Positions 11,034 through 22,345 are shown, numbered from the stretch's first letter. The stretch is DNA of 64,000 nucleotides from Zygaena filipendulae (GCA_907165275.2 OU015653.1:1208001-1272000); one strand, 5' to 3'. Notes: generated by a model not told the origin, from the letters alone. Program-made: numbers and translations.

Positions 11034-11387
11034 CTTAGTCTATTGTATTCACAAATTGAGGATTTCTGCGCTTTAATACTTCCAAGTCGATATTAATTAA
11101 GCTTAGAAGTCGCGGCGCAGGCAAGTCACCTCCGCCGGCCGCGGTTATGATGTTATACATAGTGTTCTTTCGTTCGTGGCAATTTTGAGCAATTTAGTCT
11201 ACTTTAATAACTTGAAAGATTTTGGTACAACTTTATAATATAAACACATGCCCCATTCTTGCTTTTTCATTCCGTTGACCATTGTACCTTTGAACATAAT
11301 TATGTCTAGGTAACTATGTATCTACACTTTATATCTAGGTAGGTAACTAGCTACACTTATTATTATTATTTATTAATATCTGGGCAA

Positions 11388-11403
11388 CCGAGCTTCGCTC
11401 GGC
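11388..11403. repeat. GC hairpin CCGAGCTTCGCTCGG
   Basis: A 5-bp perfect stem with a CTTCG loop directly abuts the next Helitron-like copy. Similar to the hairpins near 55898 and 56030; probably the end of another rolling-circle-type element. Confidence 0.45.
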
Positions 11404-11407
11404 TTAA

Positions 11408-11530
11408 ATAGCTGTTCCCCGCGGTTTAACCCACGTTAATTTCGGAGATCCCGCGGGTATTCTGAGATAAAAGTACTACCCTATGACCTTTCCTGTACCC
11501 TTGACAACGTGTAGTATGCAATAATTAATT
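11408..11530 (-). mobile_element. Family A Helitron-like copy
   Basis: TAGCTGTTCCCCGCGG end and body, broken before the far terminus. Further shuffled family A pieces continue to about 11600. Confidence 0.7.
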
Positions 11531-11649
11531 CACCCGCGTTGATATCAGAGTTCGCGCGGGAATTCCAGAAATGAATTCTAGCTAGATCGATTTATGGCCC
11601 CCGAAATCCCCTGTATACAAAATTTCATGAAAATCGTTGGAGCATTCAG

Positions 11650-11840
11650 ATTAGGGTAATTTTATCTCGGAATTCCCGAAGGATCTCCGAAATTAACGCT
11701 GGTGAAATCTCATGAAATTTTGCATGCACGTTGTCAGGGGTAAAGAAAACCTAGGGATATAGGGTACTAACTACTTTGCATCTCTGAATTCCCGCGGGAT
11801 CTCCGAAATTAACGCGGTTGAAACCGCGGGGAACAGCTAG
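11650..11840 (+). mobile_element. Family A Helitron-like copy
   Basis: A duplicated internal segment, then a perfect hairpin and GGGGAACAGCTAG followed by T. Lies tail to tail with the copy at 11408. Confidence 0.75.
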
Positions 11841-11863
11841 TCTCATATATTTATATGGGATTA

Positions 11864-11945
11864 CAAAGTTATTTGTGCAGTTGGTACATATAACTGCATA
11901 TATAACTTTGTAATTCCATACATTTATATAGGATTACAAAGTTAT
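11864..11945. repeat. Repeat and hairpin around GGATTACAAAGTTAT
   Basis: The motif occurs twice directly and once inverted (ATAACTTTGTAATTCC), so the first two can form a 15-bp stem. Origin unknown. Confidence 0.6.
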
Positions 11946-12087
11946 TTATGCAGTTGGTGTATCTAGAAAACTGGACCGAAATTGCAAAATATTTTAGTTT
12001 TTCCTTGATTTATACAATAAACACTAATTGTATTCTAAATTTCAAACTTCTATGTCTGCTAGAAGTGCCTTAGAGTTTTGATGATCG

Positions 12088-12114
12088 GTCAGTGAGTGAG
12101 TGAGTGAGTGAGTG
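12088..12114 (+). repeat. (GTGA)n microsatellite
   Basis: Six GTGA/GAGT units. Lies at the start of a stretch (to about 12360) that ends with a GGGGGCAC/GTGCCCCC hairpin, possibly one dispersed element. Confidence 0.8.
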
Positions 12115-12333
12115 ACCTACAAAATTAAGAAACTTTGACTAGTTATAATTCTTAAACTACTGGTTCAAATCGAATGAAATTTAAATTATACCGTCTTTAT
12201 ACAATACCTGCTTGTTTACTAAAAATTCAGGCTTCTAGTTTTATCCACAACGAAGTTATAGGGGGTCGAAAATGGCCTGAATTGCTTCGAGAAAAGGATA
12301 GTACGGCCGTGCCGCTTTTGTTGCTCGACTTGG

Positions 12334-12354
12334 CGGGGGCACTGCCGTGCCCCC
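12334..12354. repeat. Perfect hairpin GGGGGCAC-TGCC-GTGCCCCC
   Basis: An 8-bp all-matching stem with a 4-base loop. Could be the terminal hairpin of a rolling-circle element, but no CTRR end follows immediately. Confidence 0.55.
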
Positions 12355-12497
12355 AGATTAGATCCTTGGTTCATAAATTAGTTGAGATTTGTATGAATAA
12401 AATAAGCTTAGACTATTTTTACACACATAATAGAAATGACTAAATTGGTCCCGCTCTTTTCAAATGATGTGCTTACCAACGATCGGAATTTTATTTT

Positions 12498-12560
12498 TAA
12501 CCGACTCCCAAAAAGTACGAGGTTCTGTGTTCGCTGTATGTATTTTTTTTTTATTTATAG
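12498..12560 (+). repeat. Truncated 'TTAACCGACT' element end
   Basis: Matches the beginning of the element at 14566 (TTTTTAACCGACT, then GAGGTTCT, then a poly-T run) and breaks off after the poly-T. Confidence 0.55.
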
Positions 12561-13008
12561 AAGACATGAACTGGCTGGCAGTAATTTCGCAGTTTCTACG
12601 TATTTTTTTCGATAATTTGCTGTTTGTAAAGTACATCTATAATAATCTTCTCCCACGCGGGTAAATCCGCGGGCACCAGCGAGTATCTACGTAATATATC
12701 TTGTGGTTTCATGGTTGCCTATCATTTACTTGTTACATATTATGTATTGGGAAGGTGAAACTGTGATCGATTGCTACCTGAGTTAGCTTTATATTGATGA
12801 CATGACTCTTAAGAGCAATTTTTATCGACTAGCTGTTGCACGCGAATTCACTTATGTTTAAACATTCTTTATTCGAAAATGTAAAGCGTAAACAACGATT
12901 TTAACGACTCTAATTTCAAAACTAACAGTATTTTGTATATTATCAATCTTTGACAGTATCCTTACTATTATATTAAATTTTTCTTTCTTTTTTTCATTTT
13001 TTTTTCAT

Positions 13009-13190
13009 ATATGCGAAAGTGAGTTTGTTTGTTTGTTTGTTAAGTTTTCACGCCTCAATGGCTCAACAGATCATCATGAAAGTTTACATCCACGTCAGGG
13101 ATACAGAGAATGACATAGGGTACATTCTAATCCCAGAATTCCAGCGGGAAATCCCAACTTATCTCGGGTGAAACCGCGGGAAACAGCTAG
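13009..13190 (+). mobile_element. Family A Helitron-like copy
   Basis: ATATGCGAAAGTGAG near the start, full body, perfect CCGCGG hairpin and ACAGCTAG followed by T. Confidence 0.85.
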
Positions 13191-13318
13191 TAATATATTA
13201 AAAAAGCTCTGTCATAACTTTAATATAAGTTATAACTTCAACAAAAAAAAAATTCCACCTGACATTTTCAATAAACAGGCGTATCCTTCGGTAGCCTTTT
13301 ATTGTCTTATATTAGATA

Positions 13319-13444
13319 CTAGTTTCCCGCGGTTTCACCCGCGTGTTTCAGAGTTCCCGCAGGAATTCTGGGATGAAAAGTACCCTATGTCCTTCTCTGT
13401 AGTCTGTACCCCTGACAACGTGTACGCAAAATTTCATGCTGATC
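13319..13444 (-). mobile_element. Family A Helitron-like copy, 5' half lost
   Basis: CTAGTTTCCCGCGG end to the CAAAATTTCATGCTGATC region, then unique DNA. Confidence 0.75.
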
Positions 13445-13670
13445 TAAATTTGAATAAAAATCAGAACTTTGGGTCATTGTATTAGTTACGAATATTGCTC
13501 TATACGAGCACACGCCTGAAATTCAAATCTTGACATCCTTACATATTATAAAACAAAGTCCTCCACCGCGTCTGTCTGTCTGTCTGTCTGTTCACTATAC
13601 AAATAAATAATGATAAACTTCATTCACTTTCCTGATTACGATATTATGATCTCTTTCATCACTCCTAATA

Positions 13671-13996
13671 GGGACGTTGACTACTTTTAAAAGTCAAAAT
13701 TCTAATTAGTCCGTCAGTTAGAAAATAAAAAAAAAACAATAGACACGTATTTTTTGCTTTTTCAAATAAATTAAAATATACAGAGATAAAGCGCATTAAA
13801 GTTTAGGGTGAGGGGGTCGTGACGTCACTAACCGATAAAACCGCCATACAAACTGTCCGAATAGTGACGTCACGCGAAATTTCAACTCAATATATTGCCG
13901 TTATTTTTTAATTACTTAAAAAAAGAAAAAATACGTGTCCAATATTTTTTAATAATCTACAAGACGGACTTAAAAAAAAAATTAGTCAACATGCCC
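13671..13996 (+). mobile_element. Family C inverted-repeat element, copy 1
   Basis: Ends GGGACGTTGACTA and TAGTCAACATGCCC; subterminal TAGTCCGTC and ACGTATTTTTTGC repeats in both arms. Two intact TGACGTCA palindromes at 13820 and 13865. Confidence 0.8.
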
Positions 13997-14195
13997 AGTC
14001 TGCCCTTTTCGCTCTCCGAATGTTAAATCAGCATCGATTAAACAGTAAATCTTCAATACTGTCAATATTACTGGGGCAGTATACTGAGAGAAAAATACAG
14101 GTTTGTTCGGGAAACTTCACGACCGAAAGTTCCCCACAGAGGATCGGTCATCAGTATTTCTTGTACCAGTTGTTGGTTGTTGGGCACCATATTTG

Positions 14196-14326
14196 GTCAG
14201 TAAACTCGTAAAAAAAAATGTTAATTGGCATTTAACTAATTAAGTTACTTCTTATCTTATTAAATGCCAATTAACATTAATTTACTGAACGTCTCTGATT
14301 GCGGCAGTTTTGTTATAAAACTAAAA
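14196..14326. repeat. Core of a palindromic element (same family as 62198-62465)
   Basis: AATGTTAATTGGCATTTAAC and its inverted partner flank a short centre, followed by GATTGCGGCAGTTTTGT. The GGCCG termini are missing on both sides. Confidence 0.65.
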
Positions 14327-14565
14327 ATAATGATAATATAATATTAGGCATCCCCGCAACATACTCTACTTTTACTTTTTAAATTATCTTTGAAACTAGG
14401 AAATGTAGATTGTGGACGGTATTATTGGTAGTGTGAAGCCATCTCCCTTCTACGGTCGCCACTGAAAATCAGTGTCGTGGAACTTAGTGCCACGGCATAA
14501 TGCTGAGTGGTAGCCATTTTGGTACCAACTGTTCTAGTTTAAGCCTCACACTTGTACTTATTTTT

Positions 14566-15200
14566 AACCGACTTCCAAAAAGGAGGAGGTTCTATGTTCG
14601 ATTGTATGTATGTTTTTTTTTTTTTTTTTTTTTATGTATGTTCACCGATTACTCGAAGACGGTTGGACCGATTTCGAAAATTCTTTTTTTGTTTGAAAGG
14701 GTTTACTCCCAATTAGGTCCCACTGCCACCAAGTCGGGATCTGATGATGGGATCTTGGAGAAATCGAGGGAACTCTTCAAAAATTATAGGCACACCTATA
14801 GCGATTTGGGTATTTTTTATAGTAAATTGTTCATTTGCTTTTGGAAAGCAAAATTTGAGGAAGTGGAACTGATGATGAAGACCACAGATGGTCATCGGAA
14901 GTACTCAACAATAATACCTATTTCACGGGTTCTGATTAGAGCGATTTCGAAAATTGTTTTTTTGTTTGAAAGGGGATACTCCCAAATTGATTTCATTGTC
15001 ACTAAGTCGAGATCTGATGATGGGATCTTGGAGTAATCGAGGGAACTCTTCAAAAATTATAGGTACACCTATAGCGATTTTTGTATTTTTTATAGTAAAT
15101 CGTTTATTTGCTTTCGGAAAGCAAAATTTGAAGAAGTGGAACTGACGATAAAGACCACCGATGGTCATCGGAACTACTCAATAATAGGTATTTCACAGAT
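14566..15200 (+). repeat. 'TTAACCGACTTCC' dispersed element with tandem duplication
   Basis: After a poly-T run, a unit of about 290 bases (14640-14930) is repeated at 14938-15195; both contain GATCTGATGATGGGATCTTGG and GATGGTCATCGGAA. The frame stays open for 178 codons over the first unit, but the repeated nature argues against a gene. A third copy lies at 57655-57880, inverted. Confidence 0.7.
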
Positions 15201-15431
15201 TCCGATTCGTTAACTTTAATATGGTTTCTAAACAATTTATGCTCGTCACAATGTGAAGTGAATGTGAAGTGGAACTGATGATGATGTACTAGGAGAACTC
15301 CTTAACAATTAACGTCCCTGCGTCGGGAAAAGCAATATTTTGTAAAAGGTGATGAGCAGTTGCCATTAGGCTATTGTAACTTAGAGAAATTACGAACTAA
15401 GTCAATTAAAAGCGAAAAATAAACAAAATTT

Positions 15432-15840
15432 TAACAAAAAAATTAAAACCGACTTCCAAAAACACAAAACTAAAAAACTAAAAATAAAAAGCTAAAAATA
15501 AAAAAATTCCGATTTAATCAAAAAGACAAAAACACACGTAATATTATTATTGGTTTGTGCTACCACTGATCGGTATGAAGTCGGTGACAAGCCAAATATG
15601 GAGGGGGAAGATGGGCTAAGTCGACTCCCGCCACCAGCTCTTCGTGAGCAGAACAACCCAAGTGGGCAGACACCAGCGGGCTTGTCACCGAATTCAAACT
15701 GATCAGTGGTAGCACAAACCAATAATAATATTACGTGTGTTTTTGTCTTTTGGATTAAATCGGAATTTTTTTATTTTTAGCTTTTTATTTTTAGTTTTTT
15801 AGTTTTGTGTTTTTGGAAGTCGGTTTTAATTTTTTTGTTA
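15432..15840. mobile_element. Foldback element with 162-bp arms
   Basis: Arms 15432-15593 and 15679-15840 are nearly perfect inverted copies around an 85-base GC-richer loop. The outer ends carry AAAACCGACTTCC and its complement, the terminus used by the element at 14566. It directly precedes a polyadenylation-like ATCAAATAAAC and a pentanucleotide array. Confidence 0.85.
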
Positions 15841-15870
15841 TATCTTTATGGTATCAAATAAACTTGTTTC

Positions 15871-15990
15871 TATTCTATTCTATTCTATTCTATTCTATTC
15901 TATTCTATTCTATTCTATTCTATTCTATTCTATTCTATTCTATTCTATTCTATTCTATTCTATTCTATTCTATTCTATTCTATTCTATTC
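15871..15990 (+). repeat. (TATTC)24 perfect pentanucleotide array
   Basis: 120 bases without an interruption, directly after CAAATAAACTTGTTTC. This looks like the 3' tail of a retroelement whose tail repeat expanded. A 71-codon open frame across it is an artefact of the repeat. Confidence 0.97.
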
Positions 15991-15996
15991 TAATGA

Positions 15997-16052
15997 AATT
16001 TAATGATTACTTAACTAAGTAATCATTAAAGTCGATTCTGAGTGCGGCCGTA
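15997..16052. repeat. Collapsed palindromic element end
   Basis: TTAATGATTACTTAACTAAG with its complement forms a hairpin, then AAAGTCGATTCTGAGTGCGGCC. Same terminus as 62198-62465, with the interior deleted. Confidence 0.7.
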
Positions 16053-17480
16053 TAATATGTGATTCAACGAACCTACCTATGATCGAAGTTTATGTGTGTA
16101 TGTTAGATCGACCAACAGTCTGCCACAGCTCCGTACAACATGCACACGTATCACAATGCACCGCTCACTTTATCCGCAGATAGTTTGAGCAAACACCAAC
16201 TGCGTACAGCGCAGACTTTGATACAAAGGTGGCCTAAGTTCAAACGGTCAGGATCTTCGGAGAGCTACTCGTATTGTGTGTAGTTGTGTAAGCTCAGTTC
16301 GCTTAACTTCCGCCTGTATTCGATACCCGTAGGTTAAGTCATAAGCGACGAGAGTTTTGATAAACTATACAGTATACAGTCTGTACTAATCTCTTACTAA
16401 TATAGTAAATGTGAAAGTTTGGATTAATAGATTGTTACTCAACCAGGCCAGAACAGCTGAATGGAATTGGATGGAATTTTGCTCAGAGAATAATTGTCCA
16501 GCCTTTGATTCTACGTCGACGGTTGTTTAAACTATTTCGGTAAATGGTTACTGTAAAACCGACGGGTCGTTGAAACCAGAGAAGTCGGAGTCGGAGTTTT
16601 AAAATTTGGTTTTGTCGGAGTCATAATAGTTATCAAAAGAGAGATGAAATGAAATGAATTTATTCCTTACGAAAACAACGTGGTGATGTGAGTTGAGATC
16701 ATCGTCATGAATGAGAAAACCAGTAAGCACAGTGGACTCTACATTACATGGCAAGAAGAAGTATGAAGAAGGCCACGTAATAAAAAGGCTTCATTCTCAT
16801 TTCAAGTTTTATAGATAGTTAATCCACAAAAAGCCACGTTGGAAAGTAAATAGATTTAAAAACTGATGAAGGAATCATTCAAAAACCAAACAGAATGGAA
16901 CCTGCAGTTCAATAAGGCTGCTTTGTAAGGCTGCATGCAAAGCTGTGTGGTGTGAGGATGCGGTGTAGTGGCGTGCGAAAAAAAAATAGCACAGATCCTT
17001 AACATGATCATGCCAGTCTCTCGTTCGTCTACAAAATGACGGAATTTTTTTTAGAGAAATGCTTAGAGAATGATAGTAGAGCAAGGAATTTCTAGCGAAT
17101 AGTTTTTAAAGACGTTGTTGATATTGACTCTGATCATAGAGGACAATACATACTGTCCTCCGTGATTCTGACAGACAATAGCATTTCAGAAACAAAAAAT
17201 CTTCTATCACCTACTCATTCGATGAAGATTTGTAGGAATTTTTAGAACATTGACGTATAATTACTTACCTACATCTTTGTAGCATATCCTAGCTCCACAT
17301 TCCTTCGTGCGTAGCTGCGATGAAGTTTCCAACCACGTTATCAGCCGTTAATTTATTAAACCAATGGATCGATGTGAGTGACATATTAACCACTACCTAT
17401 ATTATTTTACCTCTTCGACATTTGAAACTATTTAATAATGTAGTTAAATTGAATCCTAACTATTTTACACCATAAATCCG
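16053..17480. other. Mostly unassigned
   Basis: 16640-16800 resembles a LINE 3' end in minus orientation (AAATGAATTTATTCC), weakly. No gene recognised. Confidence 0.4.
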
Positions 17481-17637
17481 AATGCGAGTTTATATTTGTT
17501 TGTTTGTTACGCTTTCACGACTCAACGATCATCATGAAATTTTGCATATACGTCGTCAGGGGTACAGGCTATTTTTAGTGTGAAATTCTCGGGGTAACTT
17601 CGAAATCCACGCGGGTGAAACCACGAAAGACCGCTAG
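17481..17637 (+). mobile_element. Family A Helitron-like copy
   Basis: Start ATGCGAGTTTATATTTG and end GACCGCTAG followed by T; the hairpin is mutated on one side. Confidence 0.75.
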
Positions 17638-18070
17638 TAAATAAAGAAATCCTTTATTTGAAACAATATTATGTAATATTAGGTACTATACTATTAAATT
17701 CGATTGTGTTATTGGCTAGGTTCAATTTAATCGCAGGTCTAATTAGGCTGGTCACGCATGAATGCAATTTAATCTCCGCTGTTTGATACTGTGCCATAAT
17801 ATCAGCACTGTGCCGCTCTAACAATGGCCGCTCGATCTCCATCCGGTATTAAGTTTCAGTAGATATGACAATGAAATGTTACGGTTGGTACACGTTTCCG
17901 AACTTAGCGGATAAGATATTACATAATTTTTTCTCAGTTTCTCTTTACTTTACCATACTTAACTTTAATATAGTATTTCACAAGATTTAATATACCGGGA
18001 TTCCATCGGAAACTATTCGTTCTAAGTGCAAGAGAATCTTTTGTATTAATTTAGTATGTAGGTATTAGTA
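17638..18070. other. Unassigned sequence
   Basis: AT-rich, no recognised repeat or gene. Confidence 0.5.
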
Positions 18071-18450
18071 CGTGGTTCCCGTTATTTCAACAGTGCTAAT
18101 ATTTTTTTTTTTTGTTTTTTTTTTTTTTAGTAAACACATACACATTTCAAAGTTTACTCGGGGATTCCGGGGTAAAAAGTGAGCTGTGACGTTTTCTGTA
18201 CCCCTAACAGCATGGAAGATGAGTGACGATTGAGTGTACAGGCAGCGTGACGCATAGGGAGAGATGGCGATATCTCACAAAGGCTGCAACAAACCTATCA
18301 GACAATTTATGATCACCACCACGCCGAATGGAGTTTACAGCTAAGAACTAAGAACAACAACAAAATGTATGCAACGTTTTATGATGATCGGTTGAGTATT
18401 TGAGTCAAGAAAGCATAACAAACAAACAAACAAGCTCACATTCGCCCTTT
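18071..18450 (-). mobile_element. Family A Helitron-like copy, interrupted
   Basis: Body parts at 18150-18215 (GGGGATTCCGGGGTAAAAAG) and 18370-18445 are separated by about 150 bases of unrelated sequence around GGTGTGATCACC-like text. Confidence 0.55.
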
Positions 18451-19009
18451 TCCGTGCAATCTTTACAGTTTCCTCTTCATATAAATACCTACCTTCTTCA
18501 AATTTCAATGAATATTTCAGCTGTTTTCGAGTTCCGTGCTAAGCAAGTTTAGCTATTATTTTTTATTTATATAGATTGTTGTAGTAAGGTTAAAGTAGAA
18601 ACTTCATGCATTTATAGGTAAATAATATTAGTTAGGATTATGGTAGTAACGCTAGAATTTAAAATGGCTGATTAACATTTCCTAATCTTCAACCAATTAG
18701 TCGTATTCAATCTGTTAGTCGTAGTGTAGTTAATCTGGCTGTCCCATAGACCTGGACAAAAATCCCATAGACCTTGAAAAAAACTCAGTTAAAACACATA
18801 AACATCTAGTAATAAGTCTAACCGCTAATCGCTTTTGAGTTACACCGTACGCCATATGAACAGCGTGTAGTGAGAAATTGTCGCTTATCACGCATTATAT
18901 GTATGTGCCTGTAGCAATACTGTCGCATTAGTGTGATGTAATGAGGGTTATTATTAAACTATTTGTTAGCACGCAGGTCTCCCTGCGATTTTATTGGTTC
19001 CGTATATTA
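18451..19009. other. Unassigned sequence
   Basis: No recognised repeat, gene or RNA. Confidence 0.5.
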
Positions 19010-19275
19010 TGTGGGTACGTATTTTTTGGTATTTTTGTTGAATCCAGTTGATTTTCAAAGTAGTGCTTTTAGATTTTTTTTTTTTTTTTCATTTGAACTA
19101 AAAACACTTTTTTATAGTAGCTATTTATCGTGGTTTCCGCGTGGTGGGTACCTACGTATTTTTCATTATTTTTGTTGAATCCATTTGATTTTCAAAGTAG
19201 TGCTTTTAGATAAATATAATCTTTTTTCATTTGAACTAAAAACCCTTTTTAGCTAGCTATTTACCATGGTTTCGC
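19010..19275 (+). repeat. Tandem duplication of about 140 bases
   Basis: TTTTTGTTGAATCCAGTTGA, TTTTCAAAGTAGTGCTTTTAG and TTTCATTTGAACTAAAAAC each occur twice in order (from 19010 and from 19150). Each unit ends in an AGCTATTTA(T/C)C(A/G)TGGTTTC family A end. Confidence 0.8.
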
Positions 19276-19447
19276 CCGCGTCAATTTCAAAGTTGCCGCG
19301 GTGATTCCAGTATGAAAATTACCTACCTTATCTCTTTTTCTGTACCCCTGACATCGTGTATGCAAAATCTCACGATAATCGGTTGAGTAGTTGAGGCGTG
19401 AATACGTATCTTACAAACAAACTCACATTTGCATTTATAATACTAAG
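19253..19447 (-). mobile_element. Family A Helitron-like copy
   Basis: CTAGCTATTTACCATGG variant end, complete body and TTTATAATACTAAG at the other side. Confidence 0.75.
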
Positions 19448-20213
19448 TATAATGTCGCAGAAAACGAAACACTACCATTCAAGTTTAAAGTCGTTTAGTC
19501 TGACTGTACATCATATGAAAACTGGGCCCTTATTCACTATGAGCAAAACACGACGCGATAAGATAATGCGCCGCAAAGATTGCTTTTCCCTCGTGCTCAA
19601 AGAAGTTTCACTTCAGAAAATACATTTAAAATGTGTGTTATGACTTATGGAATTCAACTGATATTTTGGCATCTGGAGAGTTTGTCATGTTATTGGGACG
19701 CGCGTTATGGGCAAGGAATGTTGTTGGTCATAGTGAATAAGGGCCCTGAAAAGTTATAGGAAAATGCATTTGATCTCGGCCTTCAACATGGAACAGATGG
19801 ACAGGGTCTTCTGCGTCAGCGCCAACAAGTGACGCACGGTGCGAATTAAATGGGCATTGGTGGACCCTCAAGTGGACCATGAACCAACCATTTACCTACT
19901 TTCAAAGACAGAGGAAAGTTCTATTTGTGTACCACTTAATGCTATATACCTATTATGTTTATGTGTAGTGTTGCTTGGCGAAGCTTGGCTACAAAAGGTA
20001 TTTAAAAAAAACTTTTACTAAATTAAATTCGCGAGAGAGTAAAATGGTTTAGTATTTCATAAAAAAATGTAAGTATAGTAGAAGTAAAAATATTTATACA
20101 AGCCACAAGGACAGAAAATGTTCCAGTATACAGTGTATAAGGCTAAACAAAGGACTTCAGTAAGCCCTTTATTTATACTTTTGTATATATTTTATATATA
20201 TTTATCTATTATA
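19448..20213. other. Unassigned; contains an inverted pair
   Basis: GGGCCCTTATTCACTATG at 19526-19543 has an inverted partner ending GGGCCC at 19745, so this 220-base stretch may be one small inverted-repeat element. Confidence 0.5.
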
Positions 20214-20402
20214 AAAAGGAAAGATTTGATTTTTTGTTTGTTTGTTTGTTACGATTTTACTCAAAAACTACTGGACCAATTTCAAAAATTCTTTCACCAT
20301 TAGAAAGCTACATTATCCTTGAGTAGCATAGGTAATATTGTAATCCGGAATTCCCGCGGGAACTCCGAAATTAATGCAGGTGAAACTGCGGGGAACACTC
20401 GG
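20214..20402 (+). mobile_element. Family A Helitron-like copy, variant body
   Basis: AAAGATTTGATTTTTTGTTTG start, then CCCGCGGGAACTCCGAAATT and a mutated hairpin ending GGGGAACACTCGG; the CTAG end is destroyed. Confidence 0.7.
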
Positions 20403-20739
20403 TATTTTATAATTTTGACGTAGAATTCACGAAAGTTAAGCGCTACATATTATATTAAATGCCCCCTTCCTGTATATTGACGTATATATTGCTTGGTCCA
20501 TGATTGCTGTTGACGCGGCGACAAATCTAATCTAAAGGTCATTCACCTGCATCAATCTACGTTTTTGTTTAAGGTTTATCTCTGTTATTGCTCAGTGTTT
20601 GTTTTTAGTCAGACGTTAACATGACCTTGCGAGGAATTCAATAAATCCCCCGCGTTCAACCGTTACACTCGGTATATAGACGTGTATTTATTTGCTTCGC
20701 TTGTTGATTTACTTAATAAATAATACTTACATAATATAC
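20403..20739. other. Unassigned sequence
   Basis: 20490-20640 has a balanced, non-AT-rich composition, but no open frame or family was recognised. Confidence 0.4.
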
Positions 20740-21106
20740 AGGGTGTCCCGTAAATCGACATCAAGCCAGAACCGGGTGATAGGCTAAGTCATAACTATTA
20801 ATAGAAAAACGTAAAAAAATTATCTTTAAAAAAATATTCATTTATAAAAATTATAAAAATTACAAATCTTAACTTTTTTTTCAATTTTCTTCTTATTGTG
20901 TAATCCTGAATAGTGTTTCTGAAAACTACTGCTTAAAATTTACAGCCATTTGTTCCTGACCAGAAAAAATATTACGTTTTGCCAATGAAGTTTTCAAAAT
21001 TATGTCCTTTTTTAAATAGGCGTAACAAATTTTTTTTTCTGTTAACAGCTCTTATGACTTAGCTTATCACCTGGTTCTGGCTGGACGTCGATTTACGAGA
21101 CACCCT
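20740..21106. mobile_element. Inverted-repeat element with AGGGTGTC ends
   Basis: About 53-base inverted ends, starting AGGGTGTCCCGTAAATCGAC on one side and matching GTCGATTTACGAGACACCCT on the other. TAC on both flanks suggests a 3-bp target duplication, as in PIF/Harbinger-type elements. No coding capacity. Confidence 0.8.
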
Positions 21107-21520
21107 TACAAGTGGAATATATTCACTAGCATTACAGGTGTACTGACTTAACGTAACGTGATGGCCACGACCACTCTGCCAAGAGTGATACGACTAGGAA
21201 GAAGAAGAAAAAGATGTACCTACCGGAAAACGCTCCGATTTATCGCTGAAAAATCTATATGAACAAAGAAAATAAGATTGTTTATAAGATATAGGTACTT
21301 CCTGAAAGGAAACTCATCTTCCGTACTAGGAAAAGTTGCATCCTCTTTGAAATAACAGGATGTTAGCGTCCGTTCTGTAAATATAAATTATTTACTTTAC
21401 AACTAATTGTGAACCGCGGTTGTGCTCGTGCGAATTGCGAAATATCTTGTAAATTCAATACTTTAAATTTTCTTACTATGTTTATTACCGAGTTATCCAC
21501 ATAATATATTTTGAGTAAAA
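21107..21520. other. Unassigned sequence
   Basis: Includes a short GAAGAAGAAG run at 21200. No gene seen. Confidence 0.5.
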
Positions 21521-21522
21521 AA

Positions 21523-21740
21523 ATATGTCTGCCTCGCACAATCGCTCTGTGGAATCAGCTTTCGCCGGCAGTTTTTTTGAAAGGATACGATCTGGGAACC
21601 TTCAAAAAACGAGCCTTCTCCTTTCTTAAAGGTCGGCAACGTACCTGCAGGCCTTCTGCTGTTGCAGTCTATGGGCGGCGGTAATCACTTATCATCAAGT
21701 GTGCCACCTGCCCGTTTGCCAACTATTTCATAAAAAAAAA
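21523..21740 (+). pseudogene. LINE 3' end: reverse transcriptase C-terminus, UTR and poly-A
   Basis: A frame reads [19 protein letters not shown], then [16 protein letters not shown] and stop, the usual C-terminal region of insect non-LTR reverse transcriptases. The ATGGGCGGCGGTAATCACTT 3' UTR and a poly-A follow. AAAAAATAT occurs on both sides, a likely target duplication. Strongly 5'-truncated. Confidence 0.8.
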
Positions 21741-21788
21741 TATTGTTTTACTTAAAATATATAGACCACAACTCAGGAATAAACATAC

Positions 21789-21830
21789 AAATTCCCACGG
21801 GAACTCCGATATTAACGCGGCGAAATTTAG
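21789..21830 (+). repeat. Family A fragment
   Basis: CCCACGGGAACTCCGATATT and the GCGGCGAAATT remnant only. Confidence 0.6.
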
Positions 21831-22171
21831 AACAGTAAGCCCTTCTAATTTAAGCACCGACTCGGCAACACGCCCCGGTTTTACATTACACGTACCCGCA
21901 TAAACTACGCAAAGTTCGCGGGCCGAAGTTTCGCGTAATTGACTTTTAAAGTAACGCGACGGCTCCGCAAATCGACGGGAGTGTAACAGAAGAAGAAAAA
22001 GAAAAAAAAAAAACAAAAGTAGCAAATAACGTAAAACGGAACGTATAACTCGTAACAATAACGAGAGTGTTAAGCCGTGCTAGTACAAAACAATAAAACA
22101 AGCGCGACAGCTTACCGCGGGGTAGAGCCACGAAATGAGCGGGAGAACAATGTGAGACTATCTTGAGACAG

Positions 22172-22345
22172 ATGTTCCCCGCGCCTTCACCCGCAATGAT
22201 TTTGGAGTTCCCGCAGTTTCGGGGCAAAAGTGTACCTACTATATGTCCTTCTCTGTACCCTTGAAAACGTGTGAGTAGGTATGTAAAATTTCATGAGGAC
22301 CTGTTGAGTAGTAGTGAGGCGTGAAAGCGTAAAGCGTGAAAACTA
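22172..22345 (-). mobile_element. Family A Helitron-like copy
   Basis: GATGTTCCCCGCGCC end, full body, far end replaced by a repeated GCGTGAAAGCG segment. A further fragment lies at 22550-22590. Confidence 0.7.

Noticed and set aside
14500..15036. 178-codon open frame on the plus strand, the longest single unspliced frame after transporter exon 3
   Set aside because: It runs through a poly-T tract and one unit of a tandem-duplicated dispersed repeat; the same repeat is non-coding elsewhere (57655, inverted).
15807..16022. 71-codon frame rich in FYSIL
   Set aside because: It is the translation of the (TATTC)24 array; a pentamer without stop codons is open automatically.
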